A stretch of 64,000 nucleotides of DNA from Gonatopus flavifemur (GCA_018340375.1 JAFFJZ010000053.1:558001-622000); one strand, 5' to 3'; shown: positions 33,759 to 46,166, numbered from the stretch's first letter. The notes: generated from the sequence alone by a model not told the origin. Numbers and translations are program-made.

Positions 33759-34520
33759 GTTCTCCTTAGCGATTTTGGGTTTACCGGAAGATGACCAAAA
33801 ATTTTTGGTCAGTTCGTGACTTTTTCCGACCAAAACATAATCAAGAAGGTACCATCCGGGAAGGAAGGATTGTCCTCGGTTAGATTTCGGTAATTTTGTG
33901 GATTTACACCGCAGAAACACGATGAGCGGGATAATTCAGGTTGGTTGGAATGAGGCTCGTTTTTGGATCGGATGAACAAGAAATACCACATATTTGAGTA
34001 ATCGCGTTGGTGAAATTGCGGTCACTGTTACGACAAGAACTGGGGAAGTACTAGACGTTGAAAATTTTGCATTGGTTAGGGTTTGGTCAGTTTTTGGGAA
34101 GAGATAAATAAATTACCAAAGAAAGGAGAAATCGAATTGGTCGGTTTACAGTTGCTTTCTGGTGGAACACCGAGAATTCACTTATTGAAGCATCCTACCC
34201 ATTGGTTAACATTCGGTTAATTTGTGGTCCTGATACAGCCTTTCGACCAAAATACGAAAATGACTTCCATGGTCAATTATCGTCTACTTTATTGTTGAAA
34301 ACCAAGAACTAACCGAATACTGCGAATTCTCCATTGATTAGTGTTTGGACAGTTTCTGGAACGAAATATCGAAATTATCACAGAGGAAAAGGAAGGTTGT
34401 GGTTGGTTTTCGGTTGCTTTCTGGTTTTTGAATCAATTTATTCTCAAAATGTGGAACTGAACCTGAAACATCCAGTGTTTGAATTGCGGAAGTATGATGA
34501 AATAATTTGTTTCATAAAAA
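33759..34520. repeat. Segment rich in TTGGTTA/AACCGAA words
   Basis: TTGGTCAG, TTCGGTTA, TTGGTTAG, AACCGAAT and CGACCAAA words recur across the segment, giving many short inverted pairs. No gene is seen. It resembles other word-saturated elements in the window, but ends were not defined. Confidence 0.4.
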
Positions 34521-34699
34521 CTTGAACTTGTCATAAGTAAGTCGATGAATGAAATATGCAAACAATACTAAACTCATTGATGCGTTTATTCGGAAATGAT
34601 GCATGTAATCAATGTTTAGGTTTATTTCCGAAATTAACGAGACAAAAACACATAGTAGGTCGGAAGTCGTCTCAAAGAGAATTTTGTGTTTAGGTTTGT

Positions 34700-34850
34700 T
34701 TAGTTTTTTTTACCAGGGATACGTCACCTCCACGTCGCACTATGTGGATTTAAAATGGACAAGCGGGATCGACTCCACGTCCAGTCCACTGATTTCGGAT
34801 GTCCATCTCAAATCAACGTAGGGCGACGTAGAGGCGACTTATCTCATCGG
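34700..34850. repeat. CCACGTC-rich segment
   Basis: CACCTCCACGTCGCAC, GACTCCACGTCCAGTCC and GACGTAGAGGCGACT lie close together. It is related in style to the cluster at 22540-22640. It is non-coding. Confidence 0.35.
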
Positions 34851-35574
34851 TAGTGATGATGTAAGGGGTTTATGCGAAAAGTTCTGTTTCTGGTACTCCC
34901 TGTTATTGATGGAAGCAACACAGAACCTCACGTGTGTTTTTTTGTTCGAGGAAACATTATGATGTTGAGATTTTCCGAACTTCATCCTCCATAAAAACAT
35001 ATTCCTTCGAATCTAAAAAATTGTACTTTGAATAAGTTCAAATAGACGTCTGGACCTAGTTTCTTTGCAAACAGTGAATATTTCTTCGTTACGTGGAAAA
35101 ATTCATTATTTGCTGTTATTTTGGAATAATACATTGATTTACAATCCGCTCTCTGAATATAGTAATGAACAGTGTTTTTTCACTTTATCAAGAAAATACA
35201 TTCGAGGGAGAGAAAGGTCCACGGTACTATTTAGAGAGCGGATTGTACATATAGTTGTTTTCACGAGTCTGGTAGCAGTTCTAACGGGAATATTTTTGAA
35301 TACGTTATTATTGATGGATTCAAAAAATTTTTCTTCAACTGTATACCATCATATATGTTTCTTCTATCACCCGATAAATAACAGCAATAACATATCATAT
35401 AAAGATGTTTTCATTGGAACTGTTACCGAACTTGTGACAATAACTGTACATGGAAGCGATATTTTTGTCAAAGAAATATCCATTCGAATCGATCCAAATC
35501 ATCATTTCTAAAATTCAAAGAAATACGTTTTTCTCCACACATCTATTTGATGATTTTGGAAATTTTTTCTGACC
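34851..35574. other. No supported gene
   Basis: A 148-codon plus-strand ORF (35065-35511) is present but resembles nothing I recognise. It spans a small inverted pair (AATCCGCTCTCTGAATA near 35142 and its inverse near 35230). I treat it as unsupported. Confidence 0.3.
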
Positions 35575-35700
35575 AAAGGACGATTTCCCTGACTCTCCCT
35601 GACTAAAAATGAAGTTCCCTGACTTTCCATGACCAAAAGTCAATTTCTCTGACTTTCACTGACTTTTCCTGACTTTCCAGGTCTGTGGGAACCCTGTTTT
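35575..35700. repeat. CCCTGACTTTCC tandem-like repeat
   Basis: About nine diverged copies of CTGACTTTCC or CTGACCAAA follow one another and end in CAGGTCTGTGGGAACCCTG. This type of end is familiar from interspersed repeats in many animals. It is non-coding. Confidence 0.55.
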
Positions 35701-36000
35701 CTCTAGACTATACCTGGATATGTGTTTTTTCTCCTATAAAAGGAAAATTCTAACCGATATTCTTAATAATTTACCATTTTTTCATCGATTTATCATTCTG
35801 TAATTTTATAAGTCAAGTTTTTCCGTGACATTGAAATAATTTCACTGTTCCAGATTTATCATAAGTTTTGTCTGCACGGTGGATTGAATTCCACCCACAT
35901 CTAGTTACATATTCTTAGGTGGGCATTCAAGTGGCTTGTAACGATTCAAACCGTTGAAGACGCGTTCACGATGTTTGACCGTTCCTTATTGAAACCGTAA
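35701..36000. other. AT-rich spacer
   Basis: Nothing recognisable is seen between the CTGACTTTCC repeat and the inverted-repeat element that begins near 36001. Confidence 0.3.
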
Positions 36001-37243
36001 TTAGTTTCCGTTGCATCTAGCTCGCGGGATCCAAGGTTCGAGAGAAGGAAACGCGGGTTACAGATTATCAAAAATAAAGATATCGTGTATTTGGAGGGGA
36101 CATTGATATTTATTTACAATTTTTTTTCGAGGTATATTTTTCGGTCATTAAATTTATTATTATCAATATCATTTATTATCCTTTCTTAGGTTATAAAGAT
36201 ATCTTATGAGTAGTTCTTAGTCAATCTTTTGAATGAATTTATTGAATGGGGAGAAAAACTTTGAAAAGTAGTAAATTCTGAGAGGCAAAGTGTTTGAAAA
36301 AGATTTGTAGCAGCTGAATAGACTAATATGAAAATTTTTATTGTTCAAATTGAACCGAAAAATATACGTCGAAAAAAAATTGTGAGTAAATATCAAAAGA
36401 TTAATTCACTTTTATAAGAGAGATTATCAAGAAATGATATAATCTGTATTATTTATTTCTTAGGGCAGAAAGAATATTTATAAGCACTATTTTTCTTCTT
36501 TGAATGCTCTATTGTAAGATGCCGGACAAGATGACCAGGATGAGAAGGCACGTGTTCAGAACAATTTCACAATTATTTTATAAGTCTATAATTTCATTAT
36601 TTTCGGACCAATCTATTGAAAGATTATTTCATAATTACAGTGTGGATTATTTTCTATAATTATTCCATTATATTTTTGGCTCAAACAATGAGATTATCAA
36701 AATATCGATGGATTTCGATTCCGAACACCACGAGGCCGATCTAGCGCATTATACACGCATAAGCGAATAAACACTTTCATTTCATCAAAGACACAATTCA
36801 TCATAATAAATACAATATATACAATTCAACCGCGAATAATAAAAAGACTCTCAATTATCAAATACGCGAATATCGAAGAAATACAACATATATGTTCGCG
36901 ACCACGTTTTCCGTCGCCATCTTGGCTACGTATATAGATATAACTTTATCTTTCTACAACCATATGCCGCACGAGTGCACATCACGGATTTTCACGACAT
37001 ACTCTGCAATCGTCTTCCGCATCGCGACCGAGGTACCTAACCTTATTGGCCATCCACACAACCCCTTAGGCTCATTATACAATCATTTTTCGCAACACGC
37101 TTCCCAAACGCCCTTATGTCTCGACAATTCTCACAATATCAATGTTCCCTCCAAATACACGATATCTTTATTTTTGATAATCTGTAACCCGCGTTTCCTC
37201 CTCTTGGACCTTGGATCCCGCGAGCTAGATGCAACGGAAACTT
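36001..37243. mobile_element. Non-autonomous element, 115-base inverted ends
   Basis: GTTTCCGTTGCATCTAGCTC and the following 95 or so bases at 36007-36120 return inverted at about 37125-37238 with few mismatches. The interior is AT-rich and non-coding. A 208-codon plus-strand ORF (36892-37518) runs through the right repeat and out of the element, and is judged spurious. Confidence 0.65.
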
Positions 37244-37922
37244 TAAAAACGAAAAACGAACATTTGAAAAAAAAACTAGCCCGATTGGTGTATTTTTCGC
37301 GAAGTTATGAGCATTTGAAAAAAAAAACCTCGAATTTCGAAAAAAATCGATATTTCGGAAACGGGTTGTCAGAAACATTTGCGAAAATTCATGAAAGCGT
37401 TTCTCATCAGTCTCAAAAACATCAGAAATTTTCAAAACGATCGGAGAGGGTGACCTACAAAAGTGACCGACTTAGTATGGAATGCCCCAGATACACTTAT
37501 TTATCATGGGAAGAATAAAATACTTAAATAATGTCAAGTGTATTTATTTGAATTCATTAGTCGTGTCTCTTGAAGTATCGAGCGTAGATGTGGATGGAAC
37601 ATTGTTATCTTTTTGAAGATTCGTGGTTTCCTTGAAATGTTTTATCTGTGTGGAAAAGTTCTCACTATCTGCAAATACAGAATTAATGGCAACATTCTTT
37701 ATTGAAATGAATTCCTAACGTATTAGGGATCAGATAATTTTTTTGTTCGCTTCCTTGTATTGTTGTATTTCTACAAATCTCGAATTCTAGGGCTTACGGA
37801 AGAAGTAACCAGTGGAAATAGGATATCCAGTTGGGGGATGAACATCCATCGGAAAAATTTTTTTTACAATTGTTCCAACAATTTATTGAAAATAACAATT
37901 CACGTGGATAAAAACCCAGGGA
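37244..37922. other. Unclassified, no gene supported
   Basis: The first part has A-rich runs with TTTGAAAAAAAAA words repeated near 37262 and 37315. I see no supported coding region. The last part has a GTTGGGGGATGAACATCC word with a diverged inverse near 40830, suggesting one more outer layer of the foldback at 37923-40566. Confidence 0.25.
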
Positions 37923-40566
37923 CCCAACCAGAAATTTACAACAGACGCAGTACTGCATCAGTACTGGCCGAGACTGGCAAGGTACTGGCATTTGTCTGGG
38001 ATGATAACGCTTTGCTGACCTGGGGATTGAGTACTCATACTATTATTCGCAATCAGTGCAGTGCCTGTGCTGGATCGGTACCTGGCCGGCGTTAAGCTCT
38101 CAGTACTGGTTCATCAGTACAGGCATAGTACCCCAGCAAACACTGCACTGATGACCCTGTACTGGGTCTTCAATAAATGCCAGCAATAGCTTGATGGTCC
38201 TCCATTGGCAGCCTTTGATGGCCCAGCGCGTATATGTCCCACCGGCCAGCATTCGGCCACATAACATTCAACCAACACCGTATGCCTTTATTGAATCACC
38301 AAACTTTATCCACTGATTGAATATGAATGTCAAGACACGAATTCATTGTGAATTCAATATTATTTTGAACAAGAATCACAAACAATGAATTTATTGGAGA
38401 CTATAAAATGAAAAAAAAATTCATTGGATGAATGGTATCCCAGCAAACACTGTGGTCAGGTTCTTGGAAGGACCAACATTGGCAGTGCCGGTGAAATGCT
38501 GGCATTGGTGAATATGTATTAGGCCTTTACAGGATATGCAATGACACTCGATACATTGTTCTCCATCGAAGGGCCAAAAATGGCATCACGTTCATTTCTG
38601 ATGCCAGGAAATTGTGGCAAAATTGTAATGATCCGATATGTTGCCAATAATGGCTCTCCGTATTATCGTACTGCCATCTGTTTCGATCCTTATGAACTTT
38701 GTTGTTGTTGGTTTTATAACAGATGATCAAACCCATCTCATTAAATTAATATTTTATGAGAATTTTTCATTCATTCGAGAATGAATTTCTATATTTTAAG
38801 TTGAAAATAATATCATACCTTATATCGTGTATCGAGTGAATCATGCAGGTTTTATTTTATTAGAATATATTGTGAGGTGATGTGAATAAACAAAGGTTAC
38901 GTGATTCACTATTCAATAACAGCACATGAAAACATTCCATCAAACTTTGAGTAGTATAGACGTCTTTACCCGACAAAAAACTTGTTCGTGATGAAGATAT
39001 TCTTTCCAACATTTGATTCAGTGTAAGAGTAGGAATGAATCAGTGTGTGGTTGCAAGTACCGTATATTTATGATCAGGATATATTTTCCATAATTTTTCA
39101 TTCACTACAACGCTAATTAGTGCTTCAAAGACAACGAAGGACTGGCAGCAGCGCGTCAACGACTTCTAAACGTGATCACGAATGTGCAGCATTTCCAGGA
39201 GCGGTACAAGTTTGGATGGGTGACCGTGGACACAAAGAACTTCTCAGGATTCTTTCACGTTGGATTACAGCGACATGTTTGAAGATAAGAAAATCATTGC
39301 GGATGAATACCATTCATCCAATAAATTTTTTTTTTTCATTTCATAGTCTCCATTAGATTCATCGTTTTTGATTCTTGTTCAAAATAATATTGAATTCACA
39401 ATGAATTCGTGTCTTGACATTCATATTCAATCAGTGAATAAAGTTTGGTGATTCAATGAAGGTATACGGTGTTGGTTGAATGTTATGTGGCCGAATGCTG
39501 GCCGGTGGGACATATACGCGCTGGGCCATCAAAGGCTGCCAATGGAGGACCATCAAAGCTATTGCTGGCATTTATTGAAGACCCAGTACAGGCTCATCAG
39601 TGCAGTGTTTGCTGGGATTCATCCACAATTATTTTCTTATCCTCAAACATGTCGTTGTAATCCAACGTGAAAGAATCCTGAGAAATGCTGCACATTCATG
39701 ATCACGTTCAGAAATCGTTGACGCGCTGCTGCCAGTCCTTCGTTCTTGTTGGAGCACTAATTGGCGTTGCAGTGAATGAAAAATTATTGAAAATATATCC
39801 CGATCATAAATACACGGTACTTGAAACCACACACTGATTCATTCCTACTTTTACACTCAATCAAATGTTGGAAAGAATATCTTCATCACGAACAAGTTCT
39901 TCGTCGGGTAAAGACGTCTATACTACTCAAAGTTTGATGGAATGTTTTCATGTGTTGTTATTGAATGGTGAATCACGTAACCTCATCACTTTGTTTATTC
40001 ATATCACCTCACAATATATTCCAATAAAATAAAACCTGCATGATTCACTCGATACACGATATTAGGTATGATTTTATTTTCAATTTAAAATATACAAATT
40101 CATTCTCGAAGGAATGAAGAATTCTCATAAAATATTAATTCAATGGGATGGGTTTGATCATCTGTTATAAAACCAACCACAACAAAGTTCATAAGAATCG
40201 CAGCAGATGGCAGTACGATAATACGGGGAGCCATTATTGGCAACATATCGGATTATTACAATTCTGCCGTAATTTCCTGGCATCAGAAATGAACGTGATG
40301 CCATTATTGGCCCTTCGATGAAGAACACTGTATCGAGTGTCAGTGCACATCCTGTAAAGGTCCAATACATATCCACCAACGCCAGCATTTCACCGGTACT
40401 GCCAATGTTGGTCCTTCAAAAAACCTGATCACAGTGTTTGCTGGGTACTGTGTTTCTATGTATCCAGTACTGATGCCGTACGTATTGGTCAAGTGTTGAA
40501 GATCCAATACTGGCACTGTACTGTACCTGTTGTCAACATTGGCAGATTCGGGTTTTTCTGATTGGG
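37923..40566. mobile_element. CCCA-ended CAGTACTGG element, split by another
   Basis: The ends CCCAACCAGAAATTT and the inverse of CCCAATCAGAAAAAC bound the region. The outer parts, 37923-38131 and 40446-40566, are dense in AGTACTGG/CCAGTACT palindromes. Together they make an element of about 330 bases. Between them sits the interlocked palindrome complex 38132-40445. Confidence 0.55.
38132..40445. repeat. Interlocked palindromes A-B-A'-B'
   Basis: Segment A (38132-38438) returns inverted as A' (39307-39616), and segment B (38439-39306) returns inverted as B' (39617-40445). A and B both start with CCCAGCAAACACTG, and A' and B' both end with its inverse. The arms match at about 90-95%. The order A-B-A'-B' is not a simple hairpin: either pair can fold but not both in a nested way. 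There is no coding potential beyond chance ORFs that appear in both arms. Confidence 0.75.
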
Positions 40567-41480
40567 AATCGTATTCTACGGAAAATGTCATGTAAGGATT
40601 GGTGATTCGCAAAATTTTTAGTTATCGCAATTGTTGTAAATAAAAATTATGAATATAGCTTCGAATCATCCATGTCCTCTGGTGTCCACGGCGAATCTGC
40701 TCGGGCGAAAAAAAAGTGACTGTTGTGAATAAGATATCTAGTTGGGGGATAAAAATCCCCAGAAAAACAATTTCACAATTATTGTTTAAACGAATTGTAA
40801 AAAATTTTTTTTCAGTGAAGATTCATCCTGCAACTAGATAAACCATTCCCAAAAGTTACTTTCTCCGTAGGCCAAGCAGTTTTGCCATGTGCATTGATGG
40901 GTTGAGGGGATTACCAATGTACCGACTGATTCAACATTTTCTCTGTAAGAATTCTCAGTACTGAATTCATGAGAAGACCTGGAATTTCCATAAAATAGTT
41001 TTCAGTATTTCATTTGTGGCGGTAGGGAGTCAGCATTCCAGACTTCGAGAATACAACTTACTCTCCGCCAGTAAAACAAAACTTCATCTTGAAAATCCGC
41101 AATTTTGTCTCTGGATCGTAATAAGTAAACTACTTAAGATTGTTTTCTGAAAATTTCAGACTTTTCCAAGAATTCGGTTCGGAGAATTCATACAGAGAAA
41201 ATGTTCACTCAGTCGATACGCTGGTATGTCCTTAATCTTTCATGCTGATTTAGCGTAGAAATCAATTGTTAGAATAACCGAACTTAACACTAGCTTTGTT
41301 CGTTCTAACGTGTCCCAAGTTGACCCAACCTGCACCAAATCAATCGATTCATTTTTATAACTGGAAGAACAAATCAAAAATATTTGGAGCAGGTTGGGGC
41401 AACTTAGCACACGTTATAACTAATGTAGCTATTGAACAGTTCTCGTCCTCATCCTTCTTGGTTGAAAAATCCCACAAAAT
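40567..41480. other. Spacer, no gene seen
   Basis: I see no supported gene or element. A TTGGGGGATAAAAATCCCC hairpin-like word lies near 40743. Confidence 0.3.
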
Positions 41481-41700
41481 ACTGAGAAAACGATTTGGTT
41501 ACAGTTACCAGCATTTGGTAATAGTTACCACATCTCGTTCTAAAATATGACCGAACAAATATTTGGTCTTAATTACGAGCATACAGCCTTACAACCAAGA
41601 GTTTTGGTTATAGTTATCAAACTTTAATTATTATCACTTCAGTTACCAAATCCTGATGATAGTTATCAAACCTTTTCTTTTTCAACTGGATAGATAACAT
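41481..41700. repeat. TTGGTAATAGTTACCA word cluster
   Basis: GGTTACAGTTACCAGC, TTGGTAATAGTTACCA, GGTTATAGTTATCAAA and GATGATAGTTATCAAA follow one another. Related words occur at 47630-47720. It is non-coding and resembles other word-saturated elements. Confidence 0.45.
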
Positions 41701-41939
41701 CTTGTACGCGCAATGATTCCTTAATGTGGCTCGATGAACAATGGAACCTCAGAAGCCACAACCTCGTGCATGCAGTTTATCACTGTTTTATCAATGAATA
41801 TACTCATGACTTGTCAACTGCATGCATACGAGTGTAATGAGGCAACCTACAGCACCATGTTCCTCTGATGTTTTGGAAACATTCTGAGGATGTTTTCAAT
41901 ACGTTCGGGCGTTCTTACCCGAGTTGAAATTTTTAAATC

Positions 41940-42300
41940 GCTGAAATGAAAATATACGGTACTGTTACGGATGTGTTGCGGGCGCATCTGTACTGAACCC
42001 GCAATAATACTGTAAGCACCCGCACCACGCCCATAACAGTACCGTATATGCCTGCACCACATCTGCAACACTCCTGCACACAAAAATGATTACGCCCGCA
42101 TTACGTTTGCACCAAGGCCGTTTGGTGAACCGTACACCCGCAACACGATTGCACCATAGCTGCACTAAACCCGCACACAGTGAATGACGATAGACGATAA
42201 ATCCCGGAACGTGTTCGCACCAAGACCGCACCAAGCCCAGAACATGCATGCAATAGAGCTGTACCAGGTCCGCACCAGACCTGTAAATGTCGAAATTACT
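41940..42300. repeat. GCACC-word array
   Basis: Words of the form (C/T)GCACCA, CCCGCAA and TGCGGGC recur at intervals of roughly 10-20 bases over 350 bases, all within an AT-rich neighbourhood. The minus-strand ORF through it (Cys- and Val-rich) is an artefact of the array. No ends were defined. Confidence 0.5.
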
Positions 42301-42540
42301 GTTGCAATGCGTGCTTAAGGGCCCTCGAGTACAGTAGAACTGTGAATGTGTAGGTAAACACATATTGCACATAGGTATAGTTAAAGCGAGGAAAACTTTG
42401 CTCCAAACTTTTGTGCAAAATAGCAATTGATGTGAAATTTAAAAAATATTTCACCATAGTGGTTATTCGGGATTGCGCCATAAATATAAATGTAGCGGTG
42501 AAATCACTTTCCATTCTCTGTAAAAAATTCGTGAATACGC

Positions 42541-43279
42541 GAGACGATTTGACATTTCGTCGTCACCATGTTGATATTGAAGATATCTTAAGATGCAAGT
42601 GGCAGCTGCGTTTTAAAGTAAACATTTGATTATTTTTTATTATATTCAAAATTTCAAGGTTTTCGAAATAATCAATCGATTGATGGAATTTTTCAATATT
42701 GCACGTGATTTATCGTAATAGAACTTATATGTATATACAAATGAAACTATTCCGCATGGAAAAATTACATTACACTTCCCATGAACCCTCCATAAATGTG
42801 ATTGAATTGAGATCGATTAGTTTGGTTATCATCCCGCATAAAATTTGATCGACAAAATTTTTATTCATTTATAAAAAAAGAGGACCATTTATTTAGAGAA
42901 GGAACGATCTTTGATTATGATAAACGAATTGTACGTGTAACGGTCAATTACCGATACATCGTTTTGATTATAATTCAACGTACGTTTATGTTAAAATTTT
43001 ATGTCATTCAAAAAAGAATAGTTCACGAGAAATATGACATAATTTTGATACTGAAATGTATTTTATGATAAGTAATGTCAATTATATACGTGACAACACT
43101 TTTACAACATATTTTGTTTCACAGTGTGAACTTTTGAAGAGCTTTATAATCATGGAAAAAAACTTTGATATTCTGACCATAGAAAGAATGTTTAGGTTTC
43201 TCCAAAACGCAACCTCCAACTTTATTTCACGATATTTCCAAATTTAACATGGCGGTGACGAAATGTCAAATCGTCTGAC
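42541..43279. mobile_element. Inverted-repeat element, GACGATTTGACATTTCGTC ends
   Basis: GAGACGATTTGACATTTCGT at 42541 is answered by its inverse at about 43255-43279. A weaker inverted match continues inward (CCATGTT). The interior, about 740 bases in all, is AT-rich with only short ORFs. It directly precedes the DD41D element at 43305. Confidence 0.6.
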
Positions 43280-43304
43280 GTATGTACGAATTTTTCTTTA
43301 TATA

Positions 43305-45336
43305 CAGGGTGGGGCATTTAAAGTGTCGCGGGCGTTTTTTCCAAAAATAAAGTGAGATACGAGAAAATTTTTCGGACAAAAGTTGTAGGGTACCGAGGGG
43401 GACATCCGATGGTGGCCTTGGCTTTGACCTCAAATCTCATCTTCAAGGGCATTCTGAGATCAACTCTTGTTTTTTAAATAGCATCTCATATTTTTCACTG
43501 CAGATTTGGATTCAAGGTCAAAAACCAAGAAACTTTTGTCTGAACCATTCTCCTGAAATCCGCAAAGATGGTGCTCTAATCGATATTGTTCCATACTGAA
43601 TCTGACATTAGAATAACTCGAAAACGAAGGGTCTTGGAGGAGAATGTTTCGGACAAAAGTTGTCTGATTCCAAGGGGGACCCCTTGAACTGAAACGGAGG
43701 TGATGGGGTATAACAGACGAAACACAACACATTTCAATCGTCTACATCACTTGGATAATTTTAATGCAGTAGATGCTCAAAATGATGGCCTTCGACTTCA
43801 ATCCACATTTCAAAACGTTTTACAAAAGATTGCTGAACTCGTGCTAAAATATCTTCATTGATGCTCGCGCATGCATTGATGATTCGTTGACGCATATTCT
43901 CAGGTGTAGTCGGTGCTTGTTGATAAACTGTATCTTTCATGTATCCCCATAAAAAAAAATCTGGAGAAGTGAGATCCGGAGAACGGGCAGGCCAATGAAC
44001 TGGTCAACGACGTCCTATCCATCGTCCAGGATAATCTCTGTCCAATATTTCTCGAGCTGTGACTGCATAATGGGATGGACAACCATCGTGTTGATACCAC
44101 ATATTCAATCGTTCCTGAATAGGTATGTCTTCAAGTAATGTTGGAAGTACTTGATCTAAGAAATGTCTGTACTTCTCTCCATTTAGCGTATCTGCAATGA
44201 AGTACGGTCCAATTACTCGAGATCGAAAAATACCACACCAAACATTAACAGCCCATTGTCTTTGATGCTCTACTTGACGTAACCATCTTGGATTTTCTGT
44301 CGCCCAGTAATGCATATTGAGTCGATTTACTTGACCATGATTGGTGAACGTCGACTCATCAGAAAATAATATGTTGATGAAGTTGTTATTGTGCATTTGC
44401 GCTAGACCCCATCGACAAAACTGAACACGATTTTCGAAATCATCACCGTGAAGGTCTTGATGCAAACAAATGTGATACGGATGGAATTTGTGACGTTTCA
44501 GTATTCGAAGAACACTTCTTCGAGAAATTCCCGAATGGAGTTCAATTTCACGAGAGCTCACGTGTGGATTATTGGCTACTGCAGCTAGTACATTAACTTC
44601 CGCATTTTCTCCGCTAACAGTTCTCATTCGATGTCGTTTCTCCCTTGTAACACTTCCCGTTTCTGAGAATAATTTTGTAATGCGTTGAAAATACCTGATG
44701 GATGGCGTTGTTCTTTCAGGAAATCGTTCTGCATACAAGTCATATGCTTGTCTGGGGTTCTTATGCACTTCACCGTAAATGTAGATCATATCGATCTTTC
44801 CAGAAACCGTGTATCGGATATCCATGATTTTCAATTTGTCTTAAACCAAGTAATAATCAAATGTAACTGACAAACTGACTTTCAAAATCGTGAATTTTCA
44901 CTGAACCCCGTCGTTTGTTTACATCGCGTGAGCTCTGAATGGTGGTAATGTAGACGATTGAAATGTGTTGTGTATTGACAACTTTTGTACGAAACATTCT
45001 TTTGCAAGACCCTTCGTTTTCGAGTTATTCGAATGTCAGATTCAAAATGGAACAATATCGATTAGAGCGCCATTTTTGTGGATTTCAGGAAAATGGTTCA
45101 GACAAAAGTTTCTTGGTTTTTGACCTAGAATCCAAATCTGCAGTAAAAAATATGAGATGCTATTTAAAAAACAAGAGTTGATCTCAGAATGCCCTTGAAG
45201 ATGAGATTTGAGGTCAAAGCCAAGGCCACCATCGGATGTCCCCCTCGGTACCCTACAACTTTTGTCCGAAAAATTTTCTCGTATCTCACTTTATTTTTGG
45301 AAAAAACGCCCGCGACACTTTGAATGCCCCACCCTG
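43305..45336 (-). mobile_element. DD41D Tc1-like transposon, near complete
   Basis: CAGGGTGGGGCATTTAAAGT at 43305 and the inverse ending GCCCCACCCTG at 45336 are flanked by TA (43303-43304 and 45337-45338). The inverted repeats extend about 440 bases on the left and 390 on the right. The length is 2032 bases. A terminal fragment of the same family is at 807-1355. Confidence 0.92.
43761..44834 (-). pseudogene. DD41D transposase, single in-frame stop
   Basis: A frame of 357 codons from ATG at 44834 to TAA at 43761 is broken only by TGA at 44004-44006. That stop lies between the second catalytic motif (QHDGCPSHY) and the third (WPARSPDLTSPDF). The N-terminal half has a helix-turn-helix (SSREIELHSGISRRSVLRIL). 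Forty-one residues separate the last two catalytic Asp. It is the best preserved cut-and-paste transposase in the window, but this copy would give a truncated enzyme lacking the last catalytic residue. Confidence 0.9.
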
Positions 45337-46166
45337 TATGAAGAACATATGAATTATGAGAGAAAAAAGAATATATATCATGAATGAATGAAAATCACAT
45401 AACGCGAAAATTTTATTGATATATTGTTTTATGAATTAATAGAAGAACTTTACATGAAAGATTGTTACTTGCATGTAATTGAATCGTTAGAATCAATTGA
45501 AATCATGATTCAACTGTAATTTCCTCAATATAAGATTGTTATTCCATGTAATGTAATTTTGATATAACATTTATATAACAATGTTATATGAGTAGAGAGT
45601 ATAAATATATCTATATTCTGACAGAAGAGAGACAAAAAAAAAGTGCGAAAAAAGACGAGGATGTTACAATGACTCATATTTCTTACAAAATCAATATGAT
45701 CTCTGAGTTTTTGCCTAGAAGTGCTGATGTAAGTATTTGAAGAAAATTCATCTTCACTGCATCAACAAATTACGATTTTTTGACACGTTACAACAGCTAT
45801 GACTGATTCACTTAATCATTTTGCACTTACTAACAGACTTTTTGATACACATTATTCAAGAAATAACCACCACACATTTCACAAAAATAATTCATCCATT
45901 TGTTGATCACATAAATTTAACCTCACATCTGTCAACCGAACTGCAATTTTCACACAGGCTCATAGATTAGTTTTGATTTATTTTCGAGGTTTTAGTAAGG
46001 AATTCCTCACAAAATCCTAATTAGTCTCTCGTGATGGGGTCCTCATAATAGTGCAGCGTGACATGACTTGTTAGGTCCTGATGAGGTTGCCTTATCAGGA
46101 CCTGATCTGGATCAAGGTTTACCTGATCTGGTCCATGGGGTAAATTTCTAGTCGGGATCCTACAGC
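45337..46166. other. AT-rich spacer and repeat fragment
   Basis: No gene is seen to about 46020. From there to 46166 is a repeat with CAGGACCTGATC and TAGTCGGGATCC words, related to 13570-13870. It abuts the point where the hAT-like gene loses its homology and may have caused the truncation. Confidence 0.4.

Noticed and set aside
35065..35511. 148-codon plus-strand ORF
   Set aside because: No family resemblance, a small inverted repeat inside, and AT-driven composition; treated as chance.
36892..37518. 208-codon plus-strand ORF
   Set aside because: It runs through one arm of an inverted repeat and out of the element, has no recognisable domain, and its Lys/Ser-rich C-terminus reflects A-rich DNA.
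41965..42426. 153-codon minus-strand ORF rich in Cys and Val
   Set aside because: It is the translation of the GCACC-word array and not a protein-like sequence.
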